Source of the DNA: Todiramphus chloris collaris
Taxonomy: Eukaryota; Chordata; Aves; Coraciiformes; Alcedinidae
Reading direction: 5' to 3'
Assembly: GCA_025345505.1 (NCBI GenBank)
Contig: JANVCC010009895.1
Span: 424,277 to 488,276 of the forward strand
Length of the DNA stretch: 64,000 bases
Shown: positions 10,701 to 20,994 of the stretch, one piece after another
Position numbering within the stretch: position 1 is the first letter of the stretch
Layout of the letters: each line of letters begins with the position of its first letter
Position numbers and translations under genes: made by a program
Notes under the pieces: generated by a model
What the model was told of the DNA's origin: nothing
What the model saw: the letters and a program-made list of their open reading frames with translations, nothing else
Database searches by the model: none

Positions 10701-11599
10701 GTTTTATATAAATCTGTCACAGTAAGAACACATAATCTAGCTTTCTAAGTACTAGCCTATTGATTACACGTAACACTTTCTTAAAGATGTTTCTTATAAA
10801 ACAAGATATATGCCAATGGGAGGTCCATCTGCAACATTTTTTTACCAATTCTGACCTTATAACTATGGTGCCATATAAACAAATACATAGCTACATTTAA
10901 TTTAAACTCTTAAAGTCAAGGGAAGTGAAAGGAAGGTGAACCAAGCTCACAAGACATGTATTTGGGGAAAATACCAAAATTGCAGTATTTTTTGACCTGA
11001 AAGAGATTTTTTTCATATCTCCTACTGACTTCTTCCCATCACTGGGCAGAAAAGGAACATATTGTTGCATTACTGTACAATATTAATTGGTTATTTATGG
11101 AAAATAATTTCTCAATTGCAGCAGAGGACACAGGAACAATTAAAGATGCTATGGAAGCATAAATACAAGGATTGGTTTTTTCCACTATCAACTTGATAGG
11201 ATGATTTAGAGGCAGAGGACTTTTATTGTCAAATATGATTAAAACTGATTTTCTAATTTCTTCCCATTAACTACTCTCCAGTACTTGTTCCATTGTGAGA
11301 AGGCAGAAAAAAAGAAAAATCATAAGTAGTGAGAAGATCCAGAGAAGGATGTCTTTACAAATGAAGATGCTACAAGTAACAAGGAGATAACCTTGCTGGT
11401 CTCAGTGGCAATATATCACCAAAGAAAACCAATTAGGACTGGGAATGTCAGTGAGGGTTGGCTGAAACTAGATGAGACCCCAGAATTTAAAGGATTTGTA
11501 AACTTTTGAACTTTATGAAAGAGTGCGCAGGCTTAATAGACATGTACATATTAACTTCTCCTCCTAGGGGAGGCATAAAGTAGCATTAATGAGACATAC
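10701..11599. other. No gene; A/T-rich, low-repeat sequence
   Basis: The most single-copy-looking stretch of the window. No ORF of note, no LTR or LINE match recognised by eye. Possibly ancestral host DNA. Confidence 0.4.
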
Positions 11600-11717
11600 A
11601 ATGCATGATGTAGGGGTTGCAGATGTTGTGCTTAGGGACATGGTTTAGTGTTTTTTGGATAGGGCTAGGAATAATGTTGGACTTGATGCTCTTGAAGGTC
11701 TCTTCCTGTTGCCAGGT
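11600..11717 (+). mobile_element. CR1 3' UTR fragment
   Basis: Contains the CR1 tail words GGGACATGGTTTAGTG, TGTTGGACTTGATG and CTTGAAGGTCTCTTCC; it ends where LTR5 begins. Confidence 0.6.
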
Positions 11718-12049
11718 GTCATTGTAGAGACGGACACAACACATACAGAAATGTGATCAAAAAGCTTCAAAGCCAAGAGCTAAAAAGCCTCTTTATTGTA
11801 CTAAAAAGCCTTTTTTATATCTTCTTAAGAATGTGCGTACATATATGATTGGTTCAAACAAAGACCGTTACTTCATACTTGGATACTTCTTTCTTTCTGC
11901 TGTAACTTTGATAAGCTTTCTCTAATTGCTGCCTGGCAGCTCTTCTTGGGACTTTCTGACCTCTTCAAGGGTACACAGTTATCTGCTCAAGGTCGATAAC
12001 AAGCTTACATTCCAATCCCTTGGACCAGTCGAGTTCTCCCATATCTTTC
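11718..12049 (-). mobile_element. LTR5, minus strand (boundaries approximate)
   Basis: Begins TGTCATTGTAGAGACG. On the minus strand it shows a TATA-like run (near 11812-11820) and AATAAAG (near 11789), both in the right order for an LTR. The far end is uncertain, and plus-strand gag text starts by about 12060. No target-site duplication found. Confidence 0.4.
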
Positions 12050-12059
12050 AGCTGAAACT

Positions 12060-12680
12060 ATTCTATGACTGGGATTTTCTTTTGGGAATTTTATTTGGGC
12101 CACAGGAAAAAAAGCGATGATTTTACAGAAAGCCCGTCAGCTGTGGGAAGATAAACACCCACAGGCTGTTGGGGGGCAGAATGCACCCACGGTTGATGAT
12201 GCAATACCCCAAGCGGACCCTAACTGGGATCCAAATAATCAGTTCTATTTGGCCCGCCTCTGGGATTATGATGCCTATTTAATTAGAGCAAACAAAACAG
12301 CAGTTCCCCAAACTAACATGTCAAAGGCCATGTCCTTGTAACAGGAAAAATTGAAAGTCCTTCCCACTGGCTGGAAAGGACCAGGGATGCTTTGAGAAAA
12401 CAAGGAGGGTTGGACCCTGAAGGACCAGCCTTTGACACATTGCTGAGGGTACAATTTGTAATCAAATCCTGGCCTGATATATGACGGGAAATACAAAAAG
12501 ATGATGAGTGGCAGAACAGACCCCTGGAAGAATTAGTCAGGAAGTGTATGTGAGAAGGGATGAGGAAAAGGCAAAAGTAAAGGCAAAGGTGATGGCACAG
12601 TTCTTACAGCCCCCAAAGGAAAGAATGCAGGAACCCCCAGGGCCAAAAAGGAGGGGGATATCTCCAAGATTTAACCAAAA
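12060..12680 (+). pseudogene. gag: Gamma-type gag capsid fragment
   Basis: Capsid text of class I Gag: YDWDFLLGILFGPQEKKR, then after a frameshift near 12117 ILQKARQLWEDKHPQ and QADPNWDPNN, the region that precedes the major homology region. A TAA near 12340 and further shifts follow. The major-homology-like text and a basic lysine-rich tail (12508-12690) lie in other frames. Distinct in sequence from the 20-kb copy, so a different class I subfamily. Confidence 0.6.
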
Positions 12681-12685
12681 CATAT

Positions 12686-12884
12686 TGCGGTGGGTTTACC
12701 CTGTGTGGGCACCAGGTGCCCACTAAGCCCTTCTATCACTCCCCCAACCTCCATCAGCACCGCACGCAGGGAGAGAATGAGATGAAAAGAAAAGAGCCGT
12801 GGGTCATGATAGATAAAGTTGTTATTCTCTACTTCCTGTCTGCAGGCAATGTCAGGCCGAGTCCAGGAAGCAGGGCTCCAGGGC
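12686..12884 (-). mobile_element. LTR6 fragment, minus strand
   Basis: About 200 bp matching the 3' part of LTR6 (48258-48465 on the same strand): terminal TGCGGTGGG (for TGTGGTGGG), the GCACGCAGGGAGAGAAT block and CAGGAAGCAGGGCTCCAGG. U3 with the promoter is absent. Confidence 0.75.
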
Positions 12885-12889
12885 TCCCA

Positions 12890-14330
12890 CTGTAATTAGT
12901 TAGTTCAATATTAACATCATCAGATTCAACCAGAATAGCCTGATATTTCAAAAATCGGGATGGGGATAGCCAATGATTTCCTTTTTGTCCCAATACCGAG
13001 GGTATTGCATAAAACACAAAAACAGTTATTCATTGTTCCATAGTGAATTTTCGTGTCTCCTGTATGTTCAGTATCACAGCGGCCACTTCCCATAAGCATC
13101 CAGGCCATCCTTTGCTAACTTCATCCAATTGATTGGAGAAGGAGGCTACAGCCATTTTCTACGGTCCCAACCTTTAGGCCAGTACTCCTAATATCTTGTA
13201 CCTTGTCTCTCATACAAAAACAGCCAGAATGGCTTGGTGATGTCTGGGAGTGCAAAAGCTGGAGTCTCCATCGGCTCCTTTTTCAATACACTTTTGCCTC
13301 TGGAGTACAAACTAAATCAGGGGAGGCTTCTTTAATCAGTTCATAGACAGGTTTTACTAAAATCCCATAGGTATGCATCCATAATTGACACCAACCTGTC
13401 ATTCCCAGAAATGTGTGGAGGTCTTTTACCATGCAAGGTTCAGGTATCCTGCAGACAGCTTCCTTCCGTTCCTTCCCTAGTTCCCGAAGTCCTCCTGAGA
13501 CTTCATATCCTAGGTAGGGAACTTGTTTCTTCACAATCTGGGCTTTCTGATGAGAGACTCAATATCCACTTATTCCAAGAAAGTTTAACAAGCTTACAGT
13601 CCACCTAAAGCATTCTCCTTTGGTTTTGGTTGCAATAAGAAGATTGTTGACATACTACAGGAAGGTTCCGTCTTCTGATAGAGGTTCCCAAGTTTCTAAC
13701 TCCTGGGCCAATTGGTTGGCAAACACTGTAGGGCTATTTTTGAATCCCTGGTGTAACACTGTCCAAATAAGTTGGGTTTTCGTCCCTGTCTCGGGGATCT
13801 CCCATTCAAAAGCAAATTTTTTTTTTTAATTATTTTTTTATTAACTCTCTTCTGCTAATGTTAGACTGCTACTGGTTTAGAATTTTTAGCCCTCCCAGGT
13901 ATCTCAGAAGCCCACATTCCTGGGAATATCTGGTCCAGTATTTCTTGAGAAATTAAATTCCGTTTTTCAGTTTGGATTAGTGACAAATTTAAAGTCTGAA
14001 TTAATTGATCTTCTGAAATTTTAACTTCCACTGCTGTGGGTTTAAATTCAATTTTAGCTTCCAATTGTTCAAGCAAATCCCGCCCTAACCCTTGGGTTAT
14101 GGGGAATTTGGCAAACATCGAAATTGGTGTTTTCCAATTTGCTTTTCTAATTTAAACCTGAGCGGTTTCAAAAAAATATGCTTTTTCTGGTTGGCCAGTA
14201 GCTCCCATAACACTTAGAAAATTCTTATCTACAGGTGTTAATTCTTGATTCAAAACAGAAAAAGAAGCTCCTGTATCAACTAGAAATTCTACTTCCTTTC
14301 CTGTTATCCCAGCATTATTTTAACCAGTCG
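12890..14330 (-). pseudogene. pol: Gamma-type pro-pol, protease to RT connection (broken)
   Basis: Minus strand, reading right to left: protease with a DTGASFSVL active-site text (about 14270); linker (13861-14118, ending EIPGRAK); RT palm (13540-13855) with [20 protein letters not shown]; thumb (13283-13534) with QVPYLGYEVSGG and FLGMTGWCQLW; connection (12890-13270). Frames are broken. A T-homopolymer at 13819 marks one break. The catalytic YVDD box reads YVNN preceded by a TAG, so this RT is dead. RNase H and integrase are cut off by LTR6. Confidence 0.8.
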
Positions 14331-14548
14331 ATCCACTCAGGTAGATGCCCCAGGCCCCACCAATCTGCTTCTGCAGTCAGAGCCGGCCTGCGCTTTGGGC
14401 ATTCCAGTGTCCATCCTTGTTACAATATGCACACTGCTTTACACCCAACCTGCCTCTCCTTCCTCCTTGTTGGGGTTTTGGGGAGTTATTCTGTTTTCCT
14501 TCTTGTCTTAAAGAATTTTTCCATACTTGTTTGTCAGGAAGGTTAATG
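14330..14548 (-). pseudogene. gag: Gamma-type gag nucleocapsid
   Basis: Minus-strand frame with one zinc-knuckle start, CAYCNKDGHW; the final cysteine position reads Ser (NAQSAGRL), so the CCHC finger is damaged. Preceded by a Gln/Pro/Arg-rich basic stretch, as in class I nucleocapsids. LTR7 interrupts the gene upstream. Confidence 0.7.
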
Positions 14549-15235
14549 GCTGTACTTAAGAGGGACAAAAGGACCTGGCCACAGGGGGAGGGGTCCAGCC
14601 TGCCGGAAAAAGGGGGTTGGGTGGAGCCCCCTGGGGCTCTCTGGCTCTCTGGGGTTTGGCTCCCGGCTTTGGAGAGGAAGCTGCCCTCGTGGTGCGGAGA
14701 ACTCACCCCTGCCTCGTCTCCTGCTCTCCCTGCTGTGTCTCCTGCTCTCCTGGCTGCCTACCAAGGATCCTCTGGACTCCGGGATCAGCTTGGAGAGAAT
14801 TCGTCCCTGCTTCACCCCCTGTTTTTCCTCCTACCCTTGCTGTCTCCCGAGGACCCTGCTGGACACCGGGTTCGTCTGCCCAGGCGGGTTCGTGACGCGG
14901 GCTTTTCCGTCGGCCATTGCCACGTGGGGACTGAGCTGGCTCCGGAGCGGCGGGGAGACCATCGCGCCCTCCCTGCTCCCCGGGAGCCCCGAGAGGTTGG
15001 GATTGGGTTCCCTGTGCTGTTTTCCTGTTACTACCGTAGTTATTGTTGTTTGTTTGCCTTGATATATATATATATATATTTAGTAAAGAACTGTTATTCC
15101 TACTCCTGATATCTTTGCCTGAAAGCCCCTTAATTTCAAAATTCTAAGCATTCGGAGGGGAGGGGGTTGCATTTCCATTCCAAGGGGGGGGCTCCTGCCT
15201 TCCTTGGCATACACCTGTCTTTCAAACCAAGACAC
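14549..15235 (+). mobile_element. LTR7, ERVL-like LTR inside gag (ends approximate)
   Basis: About 690 bp, GC-rich first half, TGTACTTAAG to CAAACCAAGACA. The end part (TA repeat, AGTAAA, TGCCTGAAAGCCCC, TTCGGAGGGG, CTTTCAAACCAAGACA) resembles 3' ends of common avian ERVL LTRs as I recall them. It separates the two halves of the reverse gag. A matching duplication at both ends was not found, so the ends may be off by some bases. The 254-codon open frame here is not a gene. Confidence 0.55.
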
Positions 15236-15530
15236 TCCTACAGAGTTTCCTAGTCCTCCCTTTTCTTGTTCTAAAGCTATAACTCCCTTCTCCTGTTCCT
15301 GATCATGATTTCAACAAACCTTCCTGGCTGCCTTCTTTTGTTTTTCTAATTCCCTGTCCACCCTGTCTCCTGGATCTCATCCTCCCCAATTTACTCTTAT
15401 CTCTTAGAGGAAAAGACCTCAGGGAGGGAGTCACTGTCCTTCCCATGCCTGTGCTGTCCATGTCTCTCTCTCTCTCACCTATCCTTTCCTGATGCTAACA
15501 CAAAGATAGCTTGAAACTAGCCCTGAACTT
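15236..15530 (-). pseudogene. gag: Gamma-type gag, matrix/p12-like basic region
   Basis: Minus-strand continuation of the gag interrupted by LTR7: Lys/Arg/Glu-rich text with many stops, matching the plus-strand relic at 36750-37010 almost base by base. Confidence 0.55.
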
Positions 15531-16487
15531 ATATCAATACATTAATAGTCTTTAAAGTTTCTCTGTTCTGTGGTTGTTCAGAACTCGTCAAAAAGATCAC
15601 AAACCCAAAACACAATGATACAAACACACTCAAAACAGTAATATACAAAAAAAATACCCAGACACTACACTAGTTCAAAGGGGTCTTGTACCACTATATC
15701 ATTTTCTATCATTTTCCTTTCATCCAGTTTAAATCCACAAATTTAACAGAACTCAAACCCCCTTGCGTTCCAGCTGATCCTTGGATAACAGAGGGGCTGG
15801 GGGCGGCTGGGCTTGATTCCTGATATATAGCAGATAATTAGATCCAACTTGTTAGGGTTTTGGGCTTTTTTTCTTCAGTCCAAAAGTCAAAAGTCCCGGG
15901 AATCGCCAAGCAAGCTACAATCACTTTGTTCATTTCTGGCCATACCCCTCGTGGGATAGTGGAACCATGGATCAGAACTCCACACTCACTTGGCAGCCCT
16001 GCTGCCTCTCGAGCACGCTCAGTTCACTCATACCTTACTTAACAGCAGTAATAGTGATTTAAGTTTACCAAACAATGATAACAACTAACCACACAATAAA
16101 ATAACATGAGCAGTTAAAATAATGAGGATCATGCAGAATCAAACCCCATATGCCATTCTAGTAGTTCAAAATATCGGTAAATCAAATCCTATGGTGCGGA
16201 CCCAAGTATGCATACAAATACAAATACCAAATACCAAGTATGCTCAAGGTATTAAAATATCTGGCATACAATACCCTTTGTAGGACATCTCCCACGTATT
16301 ACGGGCACCCTCCAAAACCAAAGGTATACCTGCCGAACCAAAACCAAATTTCCAAAAAGAATGCCTTACCAGGATGGTCCTTGTCTGCTCCCGCACGGAG
16401 CCGGGTGAGTCGAGGAGTCCCACCAGGAAATCCCGGGGGCACTTAGGGAGTCTCTTTCTCAGCAGATCCTGCAGCTGAGCAGAGTCT
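15531..16487 (-). other. Retroviral leader, minus strand
   Basis: Non-coding leader between primer site and gag. 15700-16040 corresponds to 3250-3600 and 20300-20620 (shared words AGCCCCTCTG, GATCAGCTGGAACGCAAGG, GATTCCCGGGAAG). The hydrophobic mini-ORF present in those copies is missing here. 16040-16490 is A/T-rich with an imprecise CAAATAC run. Confidence 0.55.
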
Positions 16488-16505
16488 GTCCCATCTGGGG
16501 TACCA
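16488..16505 (-). other. Primer binding site-like sequence, tRNA unassigned
   Basis: On the minus strand TGGTACCCCAGATGGGAC begins 3 bases after the LTR8 terminal CA. Position and TGG start fit a primer site, but I cannot assign the tRNA with confidence. Confidence 0.45.
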
Positions 16506-16508
16506 AAG

Positions 16509-16779
16509 TGATGCAGTGAAAAACTCAATAACTGAAGTTATTAAGCAGGCATTCTTTATTTTGCAGCGCTGGACACGCAGGGGATCACTCCTCCAAATGT
16601 GCGTACCCATGCAAGCTGGGTGCACAGTTTATATGCAGGCTGAACATACAGATTCATGCTATTTCTTAGAAAGGGCAGTCTTATGCTAATGAGTTCCTGG
16701 AATTAATTTACATAGTCCGAGCATGCGTGATAGAATTAGGGTTAGGGTCTTTTCTCCCCTCAGCGGTCTTCCATGACCA
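16509..16779 (-). mobile_element. LTR8, 5' LTR of the reverse gamma element
   Basis: Minus strand TGGTCATGG to CTGCATCA. AATAAAG (near 16556) and a TATA-like box (near 16630) lie in the right order for R and U3. The U3 start at 16779 is a guess from the TG. The telomere-like TTAGGGTTAGGG near 16736 lies in its U3. Confidence 0.5.
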
Positions 16780-17033
16780 CTGGTGGACATTTACTTCATC
16801 TTCTCTTCATCACCATGTTGTTTTAATGACCTAAAGCCTAAAATCCTTATTTTTACCAGTTCTTCTCTGCTCAGCATGCTCAGGTGCCTCAAGACATCTT
16901 GTTGTCCTGTTCCTGGAGATAATCACTATTCACAAGGTTATGAATTTCACAGTATGTCCCAACTATACAACTACCCATCTGTTCTTGTTACTTATTCAAA
17001 GATCAGTAAGACACTACCTGACATCCTGTCTCC
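16780..17033. other. Unassigned; target of the class II provirus
   Basis: No open frame of note. The last six bases GTCTCC are duplicated at 26819-26824, so this stretch was contiguous with the integrase region of the reverse class II provirus before insertion. It may hold its degenerate pol/env end. Confidence 0.4.
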
Positions 17034-17386
17034 TGTGGATGATGAAAAGCTGCTAGCAGAGGGATTTTCTCAGGTTCTCAAAGTATTCGGTGAGAATCCT
17101 GCCTTTCTCACACATGTTATGAGAAACAATAGGATGGTTTTTGTAAGCTGGACCAACACCTGGTGTTTTGCTAAATTCCGTTTATGGTACACCAGAAAAA
17201 TATTTTGAAATGGGTGCTGTAGGACTTTAGTCAATCACCCTAGGAGATGGGTGATCACTGACCAGTCGCCCTATGGGGCTAGGGGATATAAAACAGGGTT
17301 ATAAATTAATAAAGTTGCTTCTTTTGCCTGCTCTTGCTGAATTTATATGTTGCTGCATCTCTCCGCTCCCACTATAAACAGCGACA
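17034..17386 (+). mobile_element. LTR1, 5' LTR of K+
   Basis: 353 bp, TGTGGATG to AACAGCGACA. TATA box GATATAAAAC near 17284 and AATAAA at 17308-17313 define U3/R. Downstream, TCGTGACCCACGACATG resembles a decayed tRNA-Trp primer site. Solo LTR1 copies in this window carry 6-bp duplications, as expected for class II integrases. Confidence 0.9.
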
Positions 17387-17408
17387 TTTCGTGACCCACG
17401 ACATGTAC

Positions 17409-17859
17409 TGTTATAAATGAGACCAAGATTGTCTTTAAATCAAAAAGGTAAAAATTTATTAGTGATGGGGAATGAGCAAGCAGCGCTGGGTGTGTGGGTA
17501 GTCTGTGGTCCATCGACACGCACACCGAGATGTCAAGCAAGCAGGCATTTATTACATTAAATCATGCATATCCAACAGCGTTAACTACATATTCATTATG
17601 TGGGGTTGGACTATTATAATCAGGTCCAGGAACTCATTATCATAGGTCTCCTCCCCTTAGCACTTGCGCACTGCTGTCTGGCGGTCATGGGCCGGGGTCT
17701 TCAGGAGTCTTTGGGAGGAAGGCCCCTAGCCAGGCCTGTATCCAGTAGGAGCAGGGATGATGTCCTGGAGGGCCGAGTCCCCAATATAGCAGAATACATT
17801 TGGTACTTTTCCATACCTGATTTGGTGCTTTTATTAGAGCAAAACAGCTTAAGCAATTG
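17409..17859 (-). mobile_element. LTR2 solo, minus strand, inside K+ leader
   Basis: 451 bp in reverse orientation ending TGTTATAAATGAGACC on the plus strand. Flanked by GTAC on both sides (17405-17408, 17860-17863), a 4-bp duplication of gamma type. Relative to 18970-19771 it lacks about 330 bp of U3 between GGCCTGGC and GGGGCCTTCC. Its 5' terminus by this criterion is CAATTG rather than TG, so the end may have mutated. Confidence 0.7.
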
Positions 17860-17863
17860 GTAC

Positions 17864-18969
17864 AAAGTTTGATGAATAAACAATTCACAGTTTATCACAC
17901 TAAATACCCTACGCCTGCAGAGCAGCTCGTGGAAACGCTTAAACAGAGAGATGCCTTAGAGCGCCCCTCACTCCTTAGCCCAGTGGCTCTGGCGTCCTCC
18001 ACGCCGCTCCCTTCGGCAAATATAACAGTGTAACAGTGCCGGTCATTCCCACACCTCCTCTTCTTACCCGATCCGGTTTAACAGTGACCTGAAACAATAC
18101 GGCGGAACCTACCCTGTCTGCGCGTGCGCCCGCGGCACCCTCAAGTTTCTCACAAGCGCATGCAACGCCCAGCAGCTCCGCGCGTGCTCCCCTGTCTGGG
18201 TGTTTTAATGTGCAGGCGCAGCTGCCACTGATAGATCTCTTAACGCGACAGCTAGAGGTGTTGGAAAAATGCCGCAATATCTCAAGACATTGTTGGACGT
18301 GTTGTAGCAGCTTCTGAAGATGTCTCAACAGCTAGAAGGATTGCAGGAGACGTTCATGAAGGCAGCCGCTGAGACAGCCGGGCCGGAAGTGCCGGCTCCT
18401 GCGGCAAAACCGAGAGCAGCAAAAAAACAGGCAGCCCCGGCAACGCCTCGGCTGGCGGCAGCGGCAGCTCCGTCATAGGATACCCCAGTGCCGCCGGCAG
18501 CGTCCCAAACTGCGCTGCCATAGCCAGCTGCCTTGCTACCCCCTGCGCAACCGACTGCAGCCCCCACCGCCGTATCGCTCTCTAGCCCGGCACCCATACC
18601 CCGCTCGCCTCCGTCGTTTGTGCTGGGGCCCTCAGGAAAACCCCTGTCTGACAGTTCGGGCAGTGACACAGAGGGCACACTTGCCTCAGGGCGGAAGGTT
18701 ACGGTAACCGGGCGGCGGAAGAAGCGGTTGCTGCAGAGCCATCCTTGGACACTCCCAGACTGTACTGTAACTGTCCGTCCAAGAAACATCAGGCGTTTCT
18801 GGGAGTCGGTTAAATTGCGGGCTCTAGAGACCGGCAACTGGGATATATTGGCAAAAGTGGGAATGCCAGAAAGTACAAAGGAATCTATACATGTAATGAA
18901 GAAAATTGGATGATTCATGTCAATAAGATGTGGCAACAGGGGGTTGCTGTTAAAAGGGAGCAGGTAAAC
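17864..18969 (+). pseudogene. gag: K+ gag N-terminal region
   Basis: The clearest frame starts MSQQLEGLQETFMKAAAE at 18320 and runs to a TGA at 18911, with TAG stops at about 18476 and 18521. It is alanine/proline-rich (PAAPTAVSLSSPAP), then SDSSGSDTEG, then a basic segment RRKKRLL. The text before 18320 is GC-rich with open pieces (YPTPAEQLVETLKQRD). Position between the class II LTR and the class II capsid (24554 onward) supports matrix/p-domain identity; the sequence alone would not settle it. Confidence 0.5.
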
Positions 18970-19771
18970 CAATCGCTTAAGCTGGTTTGCTCTAATAAAA
19001 GCACCAGATCAGGTATGGAAAGGCACCAAATGTATTGTGCCCTGCTGGGGACTTGGCCCTCCAGGGTATCATCCCTGCTCCCACCGGATACAGGCCTGGC
19101 CGAGGCCTGAGTTGTAAATGTCATCATAAATCCTAGCCTAGTAGCCTTGTAAACTGTAGCTTGTTTTACATAGCCGTAAACTGTGTTTTGTCTTACATAG
19201 TTATAAGCTGTGTTTTGCCTTACATAATTGTAAGCTGTAGCCTGCCTTACATGGCCTTGAGAGTTATCAAGGTTCTCATAAATCCTGCAGCCTGTCTTGT
19301 GTAGTCTTGGTCTTTGTAGATAAGGGAAACTAACTCCCAGACAGGGAGGAATACAGGAGAGCCTCCCACAGACAAGCCAGGTCACACCAGCCCTGTCATT
19401 TCTGACTCATCGTAACTCTGCATTTAGAGACGAAAGGTGAAATGTACACTGTGAGGAAGACTGGGGGCCTTCCTCCTGAAGACCCCGGCCCACGACCACC
19501 AGACACCAGTGCGCAAGTGCCAAAGGGAGGAGACCCCTGATAATGAGTTCCTGGACCTGATTATAATCATCCAACCCCATATAATGAATATGTAGTTAAC
19601 GCTGTTGGATATGCATGATTTAGTGTAATAAATGCCTGCTTGCTTGACATCCGGTGTGCGTGTTGGTGGAGTGCAGACTCCCCGCGCACCCAGCGCTGCT
19701 TGCTCATTTCCCATCACTAATAAATTTTTTTTTTTATTTATTTAAAGGCGATTTTGGTCTCATTTATAACA
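18970..19771 (+). mobile_element. LTR2, 5' LTR of G-Trp
   Basis: About 800 bp ending CTCATTTATAACA. The second half (19430-19771) matches 22975-23313. The first half matches the far part of the reverse LTR2 at 17409-17859. AATAAA at 19718-19726 sits in R. U3 holds a tandem array. An alternative start at TGTAAATG (19113) is possible. Confidence 0.65.
19140..19265 (+). repeat. U3 tandem repeat, ~28 bp units
   Basis: Four to five imperfect copies of a unit like TGTAAGCTGTxxxTTGxCTTACATA. Repeated U3 modules in retroviral LTRs are commonly enhancers, which makes that a reasonable guess here. Confidence 0.65.
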
Positions 19772-19774
19772 ATT

Positions 19775-19792
19775 TGGTGACCCCGATGTGAT
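19775..19792 (+). other. Primer binding site, tRNA-Trp type
   Basis: TGGTGACCCCGATGTGAT differs at one base from the tRNA-Trp primer site used by avian alpharetroviruses. It starts 3 bases after the LTR2 terminal CA. Confidence 0.85.
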
Positions 19793-19951
19793 CCCGTTTC
19801 TTTCGCTGGGCATAATCAATCCGCAGGGGGGGCGCCCCCGCCTTTATTTTTGGTGGCCCTGAGGAGCGACCACTGCCTGCCAGAAGATTACGGGAACAAT
19901 TAAGGTGAGGATTGAGCAAGGAATTGAGCTCTCCCCCGGTTAAACTGCAGT

Positions 19952-20123
19952 CATCCAAGAAATTTGGGTATTAATGCTGCCAAATTGAGGAGTTGATCCA
20001 AGAAATTTGGGTATTGATGCTGCCGAATTGAGGAGTTGATCCAAGAAATTTGTGTATTGATACTGCCGAATTGAGGAATTGATCCAAGAAATTTGGGTAT
20101 TGATACTGCCGAATTGAGGAGTT
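19952..20123 (+). repeat. Leader tandem repeat, 4 x 43 bp
   Basis: Four head-to-tail copies of a 43-bp unit starting ATCCAAGAAATTTGGGTATT and ending GAATTGAGGAGTT, with a few substitutions. The unit is not a multiple of three, so it is not a protein repeat. It lies between primer site and gag, where dimerisation/packaging signals sit. Confidence 0.9.
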
Positions 20124-20769
20124 AATAACATTTGAGATTTTATAATACCCATGGGTGAATATTAACAAGTGATTGGAAAGTGGAGGTACCTTACTTTTGT
20201 GTGGTTGTTTTGTTGTGTGTGGGGTGAGAGTGAGAAAGACATATTGAAGGAGTAAAAGGGAGTGAGTGAGAATGAATGAGAGTATACAGTCTAACTTTGC
20301 AGAAAGTGGTCTGTGTGTGTGAGACACTGCGCAGCAAGTGCAGAGTTCTGATCTGCAGTTCTGCTGTCCCGCGAGGGGCACGGCTGGAGACGAACAAAGT
20401 GATTGTAATCTGTTAATGATTCCCGGGAAGAAAAATAACAAAGCAAACAAGACTAACCAGCTGAGCGAATTGTATCTTGTTATCTGCTGTATGTGAGGAA
20501 TCAAGCCCAGCCTCCCCCAGCCCCTCTGCTCTCTGAGGATCAGCTGGAACGCAAGGGGGTTTGATTTCTGCTAAATTTGGGGTCATAAATTGGACAAGAC
20601 CCTGTTGAATTAATTTAGTGTCTGGTCATTGTTTTGTGTATTTTTGTTTTAGTGTGTGTTGTTTGTGGTATTTTTGACGAAGTTCTGAGTTAGAATAGAA
20701 CTGAGAGCCTTTTAAGGCTGGCCCTGGAATTGTATGATAATATGGACATAAATTCAGGGCCAGTTTCAG

Positions 20770-20994
20770 GTGATTTGGTATGAGGACCTTTTGCTGTTCT
20801 ATGTTGTGACTGGGATAATTTGGTTCTGTCTTCTTACCTATTGTTATTGTAAGAGGTGTGGGAATTCGGAAGCACTGCAATGGGTGGGGGACAGAGTCAG
20901 GAGATCGATTGTAAAACCCCCTGGGGTGCATTTTCTCACATTGGAGGCAGCAGGGAGGTCAGCCAAGAGGGAACTTGAGCCATGGAAAGGATGA
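20770..20994 (+). CDS. Hydrophobic mini-ORF overlapping gag start (copy 2)
   Basis: A 75-codon frame (GTG first) with the segment DLLLFYVVTGIIWFCLLTYC followed by a Cys/Lys/Arg patch, then about 45 codons read in a different frame across the gag start at 20880. The hydrophobic part is the same as in 3739-3840. One predicted membrane helix near residues 6-27. Placement just before Gag resembles the membrane leader of glycosylated Gag, but the frame is not continuous with gag here. Identity unproven. Confidence 0.45.
   Translation: MIWYEDLLLFYVVTGIIWFCLLTYCYCKRCGNSEALQWVGDRVRRSIVKPPGVHFLTLEAAGRSAKRELEPWKG

Noticed and set aside
12508..12726. Small basic protein gene
   Set aside because: Lysine-rich text is the tail of a decayed gag and runs into LTR6.
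15062..15080. (TA)n run as an origin or regulatory element
   Set aside because: Short microsatellite in LTR7 near its polyadenylation region.
14345..15109. 254-codon open frame on the plus strand
   Set aside because: Spans the gag/LTR7 junction and GC-rich LTR; no domain, low-complexity Leu/Pro/Ser text.
16733..16750. TTAGGGTTAGGG, telomere-like
   Set aside because: Only two units inside an LTR U3; no array.
18325..18972. 215-codon open frame on the minus strand
   Set aside because: Antisense shadow of the Ala/Pro-rich K+ gag; GC-rich codons keep it open.
19775..19792. tRNA-Trp-like sequence as a tRNA gene
   Set aside because: Only 18 bases complementary to the tRNA 3' end; it is a primer site.
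19952..20123. CRISPR-like array
   Set aside because: Units are contiguous with no spacers, in a retroviral leader of a vertebrate-type genome.
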